This document shows, in pieces, positions 8,072-16,830 of a DNA stretch of 64,000 nt. This stretch comes from Aminobacter aganoensis. GTDB taxonomy: Bacteria > Pseudomonadota > Alphaproteobacteria > Rhizobiales > Rhizobiaceae. Every line of letters starts with the position of its first letter. The stretch's first letter is position 1. The position numbers were made by a program, and so were the translations under genes. The notes under the pieces are model-generated. The model was given only the letters and a program-made list of their open reading frames with translations, was not told the origin of the DNA and made no database searches. The stretch lies in the NCBI RefSeq assembly GCF_014206975.1, contig NZ_JACHOU010000014.1:62001-126000 (forward strand), given 5' to 3'.

Positions 8072-8782
8072 ATGGACGATGCGAATACAAAAGAAGCGAT
8101 TGAACGAACTGCGACGGGACGTGCAGACCCCTATGCGAACCGCAACAGCCGGGAGAGCCGGTTCCGCGCCAACCGCTTCAAGCTGGTCCAGGAAATCATG
8201 CAATCGGTCCTGCGCGAAAAGGGCCGTTGCACCGTTCTCGACCTCGGCGGAACGGAACGATATTGGGATATCGGCGCCGACTTCATCCGCGGAAATGAAG
8301 ACAAGCTGCAAATTACCTTGCTCAACACCGACCCCATCGACGTCAAGAACTCGCGCGTCTTTGCCTCGATTCAAGGCAGCGCCACCGACAAAACCCTGCT
8401 TCAGGGACAGCAGTTCGATTTCGTACACTCCAATTCGGTGATCGAACATGTCGGGCAATTCGCCGACATGAAGCTCTTTGCCGACAATGTGCGGCGACTG
8501 GCTGCCCGCTATTACATCCAGACCCCCAACTACTGGTTCCCCTACGAACCGCATTTCCGCTTCCTGGGTTTTCAGTATTTGCCGGAACGCCTGCGCATCG
8601 AAATGCTGCACCGTTTCGCGCTCGGCTTCTTCAGCCGGCAGCGCGACTGGAACGATGCATCCTGGCTTGTCCGACACCATCGCTTGCTCTCTGCAAGCCA
8701 GATGAAGTCCTTGTTTCCGGATGCGGAAATAGCGTTCGAAAAAGTTATGTCGTTCAATAAATCGATAATTGCCGTCCGATAG
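8072..8782 (+). CDS. SAM-dependent methyltransferase (class I)
   Basis: A 236-residue protein. I use the ATG at 8072, because GGGGGTG lies just upstream; an in-frame GTG at 8054 is less likely. Motif I is CTVLDLGGTERYW, the acidic strand-2 end is LLNTDPID, and FDFVHSNSVIEHVGQF is the strand-4 region typical of Methyltransf_11/23 enzymes. The later segment TPNYWFPYEPHFRF is common in glycan-cluster methyltransferases. It probably methylates a sugar or a nucleotide-activated group. The GT4 gene follows 30 bases later on the same strand. Confidence 0.85.
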   Translation: MDDANTKEAIERTATGRADPYANRNSRESRFRANRFKLVQEIMQSVLREKGRCTVLDLGGTERYWDIGADFIRGNEDKLQITLLNTDPIDVKNSRVFASIQGSATDKTLLQGQQFDFVHSNSVIEHVGQFADMKLFADNVRRLAARYYIQTPNYWFPYEPHFRFLGFQYLPERLRIEMLHRFALGFFSRQRDWNDASWLVRHHRLLSASQMKSLFPDAEIAFEKVMSFNKSIIAVR

Positions 8783-8812
8783 TCCTGCACTGAGCAATAC
8801 AAGGAGCGCAGG

Positions 8813-10081
8813 GTGAAGATCGCTTATCTTCTCAATACATATCCGATACCAAGCACGACCTTCATCCGCGGGGAAATCGAGGCGCTGGAAGAGCTCGGCC
8901 TCGATATCGGCAGGCTTTCCGTTCGTCGTTTCGGCGGAACGCTGGTCGACCGCTCCGACCGGGCCGAGACGGAGGCCACACGCTATCTGCTCAGCGGCAA
9001 TGCAGTCGGGCTCTTTGTTGCATTCGGGCGCGAAGCGATTACCAATCCGCGCGCACTGCTGCGCACCCTTCCCGTCTTGCGGCAGATGCGCGGCAGGGCC
9101 TATTCCGGGCTTGTCCACCACATCGCCTACCTGATGCAGGCTTGTTATCTGCGCCAGGAGGCCCGCAGGCAGGGCATCGCCCATATCCATGCGCATTTTG
9201 GTACGAACCCGGCCGCCGTGGCGTTGCTGTCGAGATTGCTTGGCGGACCGAGCTACAGCTTCACCGCGCATGGCCCTGACGAATTCACTGACGCCGCCTA
9301 TCTGAGCTTCGACCTCAAGATCAGACATGCCGCTTTCGTCGTGGCGATCTCGGATTACTGCAGCAACCTGCTCGCCTCGCTCGCCGACCAAGGCGATGCG
9401 CGCAAGATCGTCATCGCGCGATGTGGACTCAAGCTCGACGACTTTGAGCCGACGCCGGTCCCCGCCGACGATCGCACCCTGGTCTGCGTCGGCAGGCTCT
9501 GCCCACAGAAGGGCCAGGTCCATATCCCCGCCGCGGTCGCGGCATTGCGAGACGAATTCCCCGACATGAAGGTGTTGCTGGTCGGCGACGGCGAAAGCCG
9601 CTCCGAAATCGAGGCCGAAATCAAACGCCATGATGTCGGTGCTCAGGTCTTGCTGCCGGGATGGGCATCCAACGACGAGGTTCGAGCGCTCTTGAAAGGG
9701 AGCCGCGCCATGCTGCTGCCGAGCTATGCCGAAGGCCTGCCGGTGGCAATCATGGAGGCGCTTGCGCTGACCAGGCCAGTAATCTCGACGACGATCGCCG
9801 GCATCCCTGAACTGGTGGACGAAGAGTGCGGATGGCTGGTCGAGCCAGGTAACCATATGCAACTTGTCACAGCGATGCGGATGGCGCTGTCTGCTCCGGC
9901 AGAGGTACTGGCGCGCATGGGCAAGGTCGGGCGCGAACGTGTCGAACGCCTGCATGACCGGCGGCGTCTGGCTCTCGAGTTGCAGCGGCTTTTCAAGGAA
10001 GCCACCGGCACCGGCCGCAACAGCAGCTCGGCGCAGAGCCCGCTCCAGGGCGGACCAAAATTCCAGCCGGCCGGCGAATAG
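8813..10081 (+). CDS. Glycosyltransferase family 4
   Basis: A 422-residue GT-B enzyme starting with GTG, with AAGGAG 6 bases upstream. The N-terminal domain has the GT4 acceptor-side pattern (LLNTYPIPSTTFIRGEIEAL; HIHAHFGTNPA; FTAHGPDEF). The C-terminal donor domain has VCVGRLCPQKGQ, VLLVGDGESR, LLPGWASNDEV and the EX7E motif in PSYAEGLPVAIMEALA. It transfers a sugar from a nucleotide donor to the lipid-linked glycan on the cytosolic face. Its stop lies 3 bases from that of the convergent GT2 gene. Confidence 0.93.
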   Translation: MKIAYLLNTYPIPSTTFIRGEIEALEELGLDIGRLSVRRFGGTLVDRSDRAETEATRYLLSGNAVGLFVAFGREAITNPRALLRTLPVLRQMRGRAYSGLVHHIAYLMQACYLRQEARRQGIAHIHAHFGTNPAAVALLSRLLGGPSYSFTAHGPDEFTDAAYLSFDLKIRHAAFVVAISDYCSNLLASLADQGDARKIVIARCGLKLDDFEPTPVPADDRTLVCVGRLCPQKGQVHIPAAVAALRDEFPDMKVLLVGDGESRSEIEAEIKRHDVGAQVLLPGWASNDEVRALLKGSRAMLLPSYAEGLPVAIMEALALTRPVISTTIAGIPELVDEECGWLVEPGNHMQLVTAMRMALSAPAEVLARMGKVGRERVERLHDRRRLALELQRLFKEATGTGRNSSSAQSPLQGGPKFQPAGE

Positions 10082-10099
10082 AATTCACTTGTATTCTAT
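10078..10099. terminator. Weak AT-rich hairpin between convergent genes
   Basis: ATAGAAT (10078-10084) and ATTCTAT (10093-10099) pair perfectly over an 8-base loop, spanning the stop codons of the convergent GT4 and GT2 genes. A bidirectional terminator is possible, but the stem is AT-rich and lacks a long T run. Confidence 0.3.
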
Positions 10100-11068
10100 C
10101 AGCCGCTGGCGTCTGCCCATCAGCCGATTCAGCGCATATTGCGCAACGCCCTGCATCTCGGGAAACTTGGCCAGCAGAGCGAAGGTTGCGTAGAGCCATG
10201 CGGTGCGCCCGCCTCCCTCACGCATGGCGATGCGAGCGATCTGCAGCGGGTAGGCGGCGAACAGCAGCAGGAATGCAGGAGTCCATGCCACCGCGCCGAA
10301 CAGCGCAACCAACGGCAATACACAGCCCCAGAACACCGCCCTCAGCACATTGCGTCCCCAGATGCCTTCGGGCAATCCGAGGTGGCGATGCGCCACTTCC
10401 GCGAAGGCATGGCCGGCGCGTTTCGATCTGCTCCACCATTGGCCAAGGCGCCTGATGTTCGCATCGTGGAGCGTCATCTCCGCATCCAGCCGATGGATCT
10501 TCCAGCCAGCGGCGCGCAGGCGCACGCACATTTCCGGTTCCTCGCCGGCAATCAGGTCTGCCGCATAGGCACCTACGGAGGCAAGCGCATCGACCCGCGC
10601 CAGGCAATCGCCGCCACAGGCGAGTGCGTCGCCAACAGGCGTGTCCCATTCGCGGTCGCATAGGGCATTGTAGATCGTTGCATCCGGAAAGCGTTCACGG
10701 CGGCGTCCGCAGACGATCGCGTGAACTCGGTTCTCGGAGAGAAAACCGGCAGCCTTCGCCAGCCAGCCGGCAGCGATCTGGCAGTCGCCATCGACGAACT
10801 GCACCAACTCGATGCCCGGAACCAAGCGGCGGAGTTCGGCAAATCCGGCATTGCGAGCACGCGCCGCAGTGAATGGAACCGTCATGTCGAGCTGGACGAC
10901 CGCCGCACCCAGCCTTTCCGCAACCTCGGCGCTGCCGTCGGTCGAACCGGAATCGACGTAGACAGCCTTGGCGATCAGCCCGCCGAGGCTCTCGAGACAG
11001 GCGAAAAGGCGTGGACCCTCGTTGCGGCCGATCACCACCACGCCAACTGTCGGGGCTGCAGCATTCAT
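10085..11068 (-). CDS. Glycosyltransferase family 2
   Basis: A 327-residue GT-A enzyme. VVVIGRNEGPRLFACLESL and YVDSGSTDGSAE form the nucleotide-binding start, FVDGDCQIAAGW holds the DXD-like motif, and GEEPEMCVRLRAAGW is the acceptor-side ED motif. Two hydrophobic stretches (about 245-285) suggest membrane anchoring near the C-terminus. Its start overlaps the flippase stop by 4 bases (11065-11068), making it the last gene of the Wzy-Wza-Wzz-Wzx operon. It probably adds one residue of the repeat unit. Confidence 0.93.
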   Translation of the reverse strand: MNAAAPTVGVVVIGRNEGPRLFACLESLGGLIAKAVYVDSGSTDGSAEVAERLGAAVVQLDMTVPFTAARARNAGFAELRRLVPGIELVQFVDGDCQIAAGWLAKAAGFLSENRVHAIVCGRRRERFPDATIYNALCDREWDTPVGDALACGGDCLARVDALASVGAYAADLIAGEEPEMCVRLRAAGWKIHRLDAEMTLHDANIRRLGQWWSRSKRAGHAFAEVAHRHLGLPEGIWGRNVLRAVFWGCVLPLVALFGAVAWTPAFLLLFAAYPLQIARIAMREGGGRTAWLYATFALLAKFPEMQGVAQYALNRLMGRRQRLIEYK

Positions 11069-12411
11069 GTGCGGAACGCCTCCAGCGCGCCGTCGAATGC
11101 CGTGCCGTAGCCGGCCTCATAACGAACGACGGAAAAGACCAGGATGAACAGAATGAGCAACGCAGTCATTGCCACGTCTTGCCGGAAAAAGGCGATCCGC
11201 TCGCGGTACTGGCCGAACAGGATGGGCATGTAGCGGCAGAGGTCACTGGCAGCGATCATCAGGATCGCGCCAGCGATGCCATAAAACTGCAGGCCGAGCG
11301 GAATGGCGACGACCATGAACGCCAGCTTCGCCATGTTACCCGCCGCACCATAGAGCGGGCGTCCAATGCCCAGCAGCGAGTATTCCGAAATCGTGCAAAG
11401 CAGAGAACACCAGACGCCGAGGAGCAGGATCGGCAGTATCCAGCCGGCATCATGGTAGCGCTGGTCGTAGATAAGCCAGACGGCGAAGTCCGAAACCGAA
11501 ATTCCAAAGCCGATGCACACGGCGAACGCCAGCAAGAGCTTCAGGCGCAGTGGCCGCATCTCGGCGCGGAGCGCACCCACATCCTGATCCTTGCGCGATG
11601 AAACCACCGGAAAGATCAAGGAATAGCTTAGCCTGCCGACCAAGGCCGCCGGGAGGTCCGCAATCGTGCGCGCAATGCCGTAGACGCCAAGCACGGCAAG
11701 CGGCACCGCATGGCCGAGGTAGAGCTTGTCGAAGCTCGCGCAGAGAAAGGACAGCAGCGAAGAGAGAAATATCCATTTGCCGAACGACAGGATCTCACGA
11801 GCGTAGGACGCCTGCCACGCCAGCCATGTTCGGCCATAGGGCAAGAGATAGCTCGCTGCCGTCCGCACCACGATGGTCAGGATATTGGCAACCAGCAGCG
11901 ACCAGATCGTCGGACTGTACAGCGCCAGCGCGATGACGAAACAGGCATTCACGAACTCGACCATGAGGTCGAACAAGTTGAGCTTCACGAATTGAAGCTG
12001 GCGCTGCAGCATGTAGATGGAGACAGATGCACTGCCCATCAGAACGAGGCCGAACGCCGACAGCTGGATCGCCGAGGCTGGGAGCGAGTAGAGCTGCCCA
12101 AGCGGCGCGGCCAGGGCGAACATCAGACTAAACAGGATCGCGCCGCGGACCAGCTGGATGGTCCAGGCCGTGTCGCGGAACCTTTGTTCTTCGCCCTTGC
12201 TGTTGTGGACGATGTTCTGGCCGATGCCGACGTCGGAGACGAGTTCGATGCCGTTACGCAAGGTGCTGATGATCAGCATCGTGCCAAACACTTCCGGCAT
12301 GACCAGCCGTGACAGAACCACGTTCGACCCGAAGCGCAGCACGATCGAGACGAAATAGGCGCCAGTGGTCCAGATTGCCCCGTGAAGGAGGCGTTTAGAC
12401 GAAATAGCCAT
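11065..12411 (-). CDS. Wzx-type polysaccharide flippase
   Basis: A 448-residue polytopic membrane protein with 12-14 predicted helices and the Polysacc_synt/MATE-like start (LLHGAIWTTGAYFVSIVLRFGSNVVLSRL), typical of Wzx translocases. It would flip lipid-linked repeat units across the inner membrane. It lies 42 bases downstream of the Wzz/kinase-like gene and overlaps the GT2 start. This is the export partner of the Wzy polymerase at 15378-16757. Confidence 0.9.
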   Translation of the reverse strand: MAISSKRLLHGAIWTTGAYFVSIVLRFGSNVVLSRLVMPEVFGTMLIISTLRNGIELVSDVGIGQNIVHNSKGEEQRFRDTAWTIQLVRGAILFSLMFALAAPLGQLYSLPASAIQLSAFGLVLMGSASVSIYMLQRQLQFVKLNLFDLMVEFVNACFVIALALYSPTIWSLLVANILTIVVRTAASYLLPYGRTWLAWQASYAREILSFGKWIFLSSLLSFLCASFDKLYLGHAVPLAVLGVYGIARTIADLPAALVGRLSYSLIFPVVSSRKDQDVGALRAEMRPLRLKLLLAFAVCIGFGISVSDFAVWLIYDQRYHDAGWILPILLLGVWCSLLCTISEYSLLGIGRPLYGAAGNMAKLAFMVVAIPLGLQFYGIAGAILMIAASDLCRYMPILFGQYRERIAFFRQDVAMTALLILFILVFSVVRYEAGYGTAFDGALEAFRT

Positions 12412-12453
12412 CAGGCTCGTACCAATCCTGTTGCCTGAGAGCAGAGAACGAGC

Positions 12454-13941
12454 CTAGCGCCCGAAAGCCGGCAGCCACTTGAACACCCGTTCGGGATCGC
12501 ACCGATTAAGGATCGTCCCAACGAGTTTTTCCCAAACGGGCGGCGCTGCCGACAATGCCGCCGACAGCGCCTCGTCCGAGACCCGTCCGGCTTCGACAAC
12601 GAGGACGAAAGAATCGATGAAGCGTGCAGATGCACGGAGATCGCCAGCGGCATCGAGCGGCGGCAGGTCGAAAACCACCAGATCGTACGCCGCCAACTGG
12701 CTCAGGACTTGTTCCATTTGCCCTGCCCACAGCATCGCCGGGGTCTTTCCGGCCTGGCCATAGGGCAAGATGTCCAGTCCCGTTTTCGTGTCCTTGACGA
12801 TCAAAGCCTTCAGGTCGCCTTCGCGTCCCTCGAGATAATCGAGGAGGCCCCGCCGGTTCGCATGCTCCATGGCTTTCGACAGTTCCGGCCGATAGGACTG
12901 GGCATCGACGAGCAGTGCTCGTTTGCCCATCTGAACCGCATGAAGCGCAAGGTTGGCGGCCAGCAAGGTCTTGCCTTCGCCCGGGAGTGCCGAGGTGACG
13001 CCCAGCGACCGCACATGAGGGCTGCCGGTCAGGGGCAGTATGCTGACGGCGGCGAGCCTCAGCGTCTGCCATTCCGGTGTTCCGGGACGGCGGGAAATCT
13101 CCGACAGGTGCAGAGCAGCACTATTTGAAGAAGCGCGATCGCGAACCAGGTTCGGAATCACGCCGAAGCATTCCACTCCAGCAACCGAGGCGAGCCGGTC
13201 AGGCCGACGGAAACTGCGATCGAGAAACGCCAGCAGCAGCGCGACGACGAAACCCGCGGCGGCGCCGACAATTCCCGCCAGCGCGATGATGATCAAGCCG
13301 CGCGGATTGCTCTTCTCGACCGGCGGTGTGGCGGCCGACATCACTTGCGCCTTCGGCCCTGCCTCGCGAAGCCGGTCTCGCAGCCATCCGCTGGCCGACT
13401 GAACGGCTTCGGCGCGATCCGACTCCTGCTTGGCCATGTAGGCTCGCGCCACCTCGTTGGCGACAGTAGCGGCATTCTGAGGCGTCCCTGAAGTATAGCG
13501 GATCTCCACGAGATTGCTCTGGCCAAGGCGGTGAATGGCCAGACCACCACGCAGTGCCTTTAGCGCTCCCTGATGATCGGATGCGTCGGGACCACCAAGC
13601 TTCAGCGTCTGCATGACATTGGAGAGAACCGGGGTCGAGCCTATCGTCTCAATCTGTGTCTCAAGGAATGTCGGGTCGAATTGCGACTCGGTGAAAAACG
13701 CGTCCTCGCCGCTCGTCGTCAAGCGCAAGTTGGTGATGTTGAGGACAGCGGAGGCCGTGTATTGCGATGGACGAAGCGCGACATAGGCTACAGCAATCGC
13801 TCCGCACAGCAGACCGCCGGCGAGGATAAGCCAGAGCCCATTCAGGGCCGAACGAACCATCCAGCGCCAGTCGTAGAGACTGGCATCCGGCGCGACGCCC
13901 TGCTGGATCGGCAATTCCTGGGGGTGTCGCGATTCAAGCAT
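12454..13941 (-). CDS. Wzz/BY-kinase-like polysaccharide co-polymerase
   Basis: A 495-residue fusion. Residues 25-240 are a Wzz chain-length module with membrane helices at about 35-57 and 215-240. Its periplasmic part is short (about 155 residues). Residues 285-495 are a P-loop tyrosine-kinase-like domain: SALPGEGKT (321-325) is Walker A, RALLVDAQSYRP is Walker A' with glutamine where the second aspartate usually sits, and LVVFDLPPLD is Walker B. The C-terminus ends at KWLPAFGR with no tyrosine cluster, so autophosphorylation control is doubtful. It would set chain length and link to the outer-membrane protein encoded just upstream. Confidence 0.9.
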   Translation of the reverse strand: MLESRHPQELPIQQGVAPDASLYDWRWMVRSALNGLWLILAGGLLCGAIAVAYVALRPSQYTASAVLNITNLRLTTSGEDAFFTESQFDPTFLETQIETIGSTPVLSNVMQTLKLGGPDASDHQGALKALRGGLAIHRLGQSNLVEIRYTSGTPQNAATVANEVARAYMAKQESDRAEAVQSASGWLRDRLREAGPKAQVMSAATPPVEKSNPRGLIIIALAGIVGAAAGFVVALLLAFLDRSFRRPDRLASVAGVECFGVIPNLVRDRASSNSAALHLSEISRRPGTPEWQTLRLAAVSILPLTGSPHVRSLGVTSALPGEGKTLLAANLALHAVQMGKRALLVDAQSYRPELSKAMEHANRRGLLDYLEGREGDLKALIVKDTKTGLDILPYGQAGKTPAMLWAGQMEQVLSQLAAYDLVVFDLPPLDAAGDLRASARFIDSFVLVVEAGRVSDEALSAALSAAPPVWEKLVGTILNRCDPERVFKWLPAFGR

Positions 13942-13974
13942 ATTGAAGCCTACGGTAAGTCAGTGCTGCGATGG

Positions 13975-15252
13975 TCAGGGGCGCTTCGTCGTCGTTTCGT
14001 CCCCCAGCGCGCCGGTCATCTCCGTCGTTACGCGGAAAACCTTGACGATGTCGCCGGGCTGTACGCGCGTCGTTTCGACCGCATCGAACTCGGATGTGCC
14101 GTTGTCGTCGGTCCGCACAATTCTGAAGCGCAACTGCGGAGCAGTCTCGGACTCGGCAAGGCGGGCGAGATTCGACGAATAGTAGGCAGCGCTATCCAGG
14201 ATCCGGGCAGAGGTGTCGTTTGCTTCGGCGATGGCGCGGAGATCGACGGCAATGCGCTGGATGCCGGCGAGAGCCGTCGCACGGCGCTGCTCGTCCAAAG
14301 CAGCGATCTCGCGCGTCGCCGTATTGATCTCCTGGCGCGCCCGCAGCTTGCCTATCTCCAGGTCCTGCTGCTCGCGCTGCACATCACTCATGCTGCGTTC
14401 CAGCGGACCAAGGCGATGAACGGCGAGATCCTGCTTGGCCAGTCGTCGGATCTTCTCAAGTTCACCTTTCGTCGATTCCAGCTTAAGCGCGACGTCGGCA
14501 AGCTGCCGGTCAAGCGCCTCGAGCTCCTGCTCTCGCATGGTTATCGACGCTTCAAGACTGCGTCTTTCGGCGCGATGGCGCCCAAGTTCAGTGGCAAAGA
14601 GACGGCCCTGTTCCTCGACAGCCTTCGCATATTCGGGGGGTGCATCGCCGGGCGCTGCGCCAATGCCCTCTGCGCCATCCAGTTGCGCCTGCCAACGTTG
14701 CTGTTCGGCCAACAGATCCGAACGGCGAGCCTCGTTGAGTTTCAGATCGCCGCGGCTCGATATCGCCACGCGCTCGAGGTCCCATTGCGAGCCTTGCTCC
14801 GGCCGATAGGCACCACCGCCGAGGCTCAGGGCATTGAGAATCATCATGCCGGGACGATAGGCGTATTCGCCTGGGGTGGTCACACTGCCGAGGATGTAGA
14901 AGGGACGATAAGTGACGATGTCCACCGTCGCGTCCGGCATCTGCTGAAGATTGGCCTTTTCCTGCAGCCGCGCTGCGATCGAGGCCGCGAGTTCGGGCGT
15001 GCTCAAACCCTTTGCCGGGATCTGACCAAGCATCGGCATCAATATGTCGCCGCCGGCGCCGACGGTAAGCTCGCCGGTCAGCGCTGGCCATTCGGAGATA
15101 TGGATGCGCAACCGGTCCTGCGGACCAAGCTCATACTCGGCCGTATCGGCCAGGGACTTGCCGGACAGGCCAAGCAAGGCCAGCGAGGCGAGGCCAGCCA
15201 CGACAGCGCCATTTCCCCTCTGCAGCTTTCTCAGTGCACCAAGCAAATTCAT
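13975..15252 (-). CDS. Wza/ExoF-type polysaccharide export protein with long coiled coil
   Basis: A 425-residue exported protein. An N-terminal signal (about 1-36, ending near SLADTAEYELGP) precedes a Poly_export domain (LRIHISEWPALTGELTVGAGG) and an SLBB-like domain (YILGSVTTPGEYAYRPGMM). Residues about 175-350 are rich in heptads (LLAEQQRWQAQL, EKIRRLAKQDL), a long coiled coil. Rhizobial ExoF has this layout rather than the classic Wza barrel. The coiled coil may replace the long periplasmic part that the partner Wzz module lacks. It is encoded 33 bases upstream of that gene. Confidence 0.9.
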   Translation of the reverse strand: MNLLGALRKLQRGNGAVVAGLASLALLGLSGKSLADTAEYELGPQDRLRIHISEWPALTGELTVGAGGDILMPMLGQIPAKGLSTPELAASIAARLQEKANLQQMPDATVDIVTYRPFYILGSVTTPGEYAYRPGMMILNALSLGGGAYRPEQGSQWDLERVAISSRGDLKLNEARRSDLLAEQQRWQAQLDGAEGIGAAPGDAPPEYAKAVEEQGRLFATELGRHRAERRSLEASITMREQELEALDRQLADVALKLESTKGELEKIRRLAKQDLAVHRLGPLERSMSDVQREQQDLEIGKLRARQEINTATREIAALDEQRRATALAGIQRIAVDLRAIAEANDTSARILDSAAYYSSNLARLAESETAPQLRFRIVRTDDNGTSEFDAVETTRVQPGDIVKVFRVTTEMTGALGDETTTKRP

Positions 15253-15377
15253 CGAACCGCTCCAACAACATCTGGCAACAACCCAAGGCTGTTACCGTAC
15301 AACTCCTGAAATAGGCTGAAGACGTTCAGCGAAACGCGATGCGCCGGTCATATCGCCGCAACTTTCGTGTTTCATGG

Positions 15378-16757
15378 TTAACGCAATCCTGATTGTGCAT
15401 TCAATTGCATGGCCTGGATTGACCGGGGCTGCCTCGCGCGATCGCGCACCCTGAGGCGCAGCGCAATGCCGAAGACCATGCCCATGGTCATGGTCAGGAG
15501 GTACTGGATCTCTCTCGCAAAGATCACCCACTCGTAGAAGGAATGGAGATAGACGACGAGAAGCGCGACTCCGAAACCGAGCAACAGGTTGCCCTCCAGG
15601 GTGCGACGCATGCGCCAGCCGGTCCTGATTGCGACGAACAGTGGCACGACGAGCATGATGCAGAACGCGATCACACCCGGGTACCCCGCCTCAGCGGCAG
15701 TCAGCCAATAGGCATTATGGACGATGTTGTTGCGGTTGCCCTCGAAGCCGATGACGCCGCCGCGCTCCGAATAGCCAAGGTCACGCGCAACATGCACATA
15801 GTGATTGATCCCGACGCCAAGCGGGTAATCCTCGAGAATGAAGGACGCAGCCCGATTGAAAGCTGCACGTTCGTCATATTGGCTTTCTCCAAGCGGACTG
15901 AGCTCGAACCGGTTGGAAAACGTGGAAACAGCCAACGGCGCCACGATGAGAAGCGAGGCGAGCGCTGCAAGGCCGACCGCCATCTTGCGCTGCGTCAGGC
16001 CGGCAAGCGCCTGCGTCACGAAAAGCGTCCCCAGCCCGATCACCGCAAAGCCGACGGCCGCGCGCGAGGCGGTGAAGACGACCACGACGATCGTCGCCAG
16101 AACCGTGCCGACCAGGTAGCGAACGTTGCGATAGCCCGCCAGCAACAGGGCGAGATGCGGGAAGAGCACGAAATGGGCTGCCATGCCGAGCGTATTCTGA
16201 TGGATGAACAGACCCATCGTCTGCGGCAGCTGAAGCTGGAACCGCTGATGGAGGACGGCAACGAAATGCGCCGCCATGCCGATCGCCATTCCTTTCAGCA
16301 TCAGGAACGGCACATCCGGATCGGCGCAGGCACGAGCCACGACCACCATGACCAGGTAGATGCGGGCGAATTGCAGCAGGCCGAAGCTGGCGGCTACCGG
16401 CTCGGCGGCCTGCAGCAGCGAAAGCGCGGTGGCGAGGAGGTAGAGAAGAAATGGCAGCTTGCACCACCACGGCAGCTTGCCGCGTGGCATTGCGAACAGA
16501 GCCGCTGCGGCAAGGATATCGACAATCGAAATCTGAAGGCCGTAGACGAAGCCTACCCAGCGACCGGCCCAGGAGAGCAGGCCGACATCGAACAGTGGGA
16601 TGGCTGCGGCAAAGAATGGCAGGGCGCCGAAGACGATCCAGAATGGCTTGCGCAGCACGGGCGTGCTTCTTAGCAGCAAGCCGAGCGGGAAAATCGCAAG
16701 CAAAGCGAGAAAAAGCACCCCGAACTTCAAAGAACGATAACCCTTGTGGCTCGACAT
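15378..16757 (-). CDS. Wzy/O-antigen ligase-like polymerase
   Basis: A 459-residue integral membrane protein with about 10-12 helices. It has a large periplasmic loop containing FNRAASFILEDYPLGVGINHY and GNRNNIVHNAYWLTAAEAGYPG, the Wzy_C/O-antigen ligase hallmark. It would polymerise, or ligate, flipped repeat units in the periplasm. It appears to be the first gene of the leftward assembly operon (polymerase, export protein, Wzz/kinase, flippase, GT2). Confidence 0.9.
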   Translation of the reverse strand: MSSHKGYRSLKFGVLFLALLAIFPLGLLLRSTPVLRKPFWIVFGALPFFAAAIPLFDVGLLSWAGRWVGFVYGLQISIVDILAAAALFAMPRGKLPWWCKLPFLLYLLATALSLLQAAEPVAASFGLLQFARIYLVMVVVARACADPDVPFLMLKGMAIGMAAHFVAVLHQRFQLQLPQTMGLFIHQNTLGMAAHFVLFPHLALLLAGYRNVRYLVGTVLATIVVVVFTASRAAVGFAVIGLGTLFVTQALAGLTQRKMAVGLAALASLLIVAPLAVSTFSNRFELSPLGESQYDERAAFNRAASFILEDYPLGVGINHYVHVARDLGYSERGGVIGFEGNRNNIVHNAYWLTAAEAGYPGVIAFCIMLVVPLFVAIRTGWRMRRTLEGNLLLGFGVALLVVYLHSFYEWVIFAREIQYLLTMTMGMVFGIALRLRVRDRARQPRSIQAMQLNAQSGLR

Positions 16758-16830
16758 GCGTGCAATAACATGGCGCCTGGGAACTGCAGGTTAACGCCCG
16801 AGAACAACCCGACGGAAGGTTAACGACAAC
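16758..16830. promoter_or_regulatory. Divergent promoter region with two AGGTTAACG repeats
   Basis: The region lies between the leftward polymerase operon and the rightward GH9-like gene. AGGTTAACG occurs at 16788-16796 and again at 16817-16825 in the same orientation. GTTAAC is itself palindromic, and GGTTAA is the complement of the CtrA half-site TTAACC. The repeats are not at the canonical CtrA spacing, so the regulator is uncertain. Confidence 0.45.

Noticed and set aside
8051-9955. 634-codon open frame on the minus strand
   Set aside because: It runs antisense to the methyltransferase and GT4 genes, has no family features and reflects third-position GC bias.
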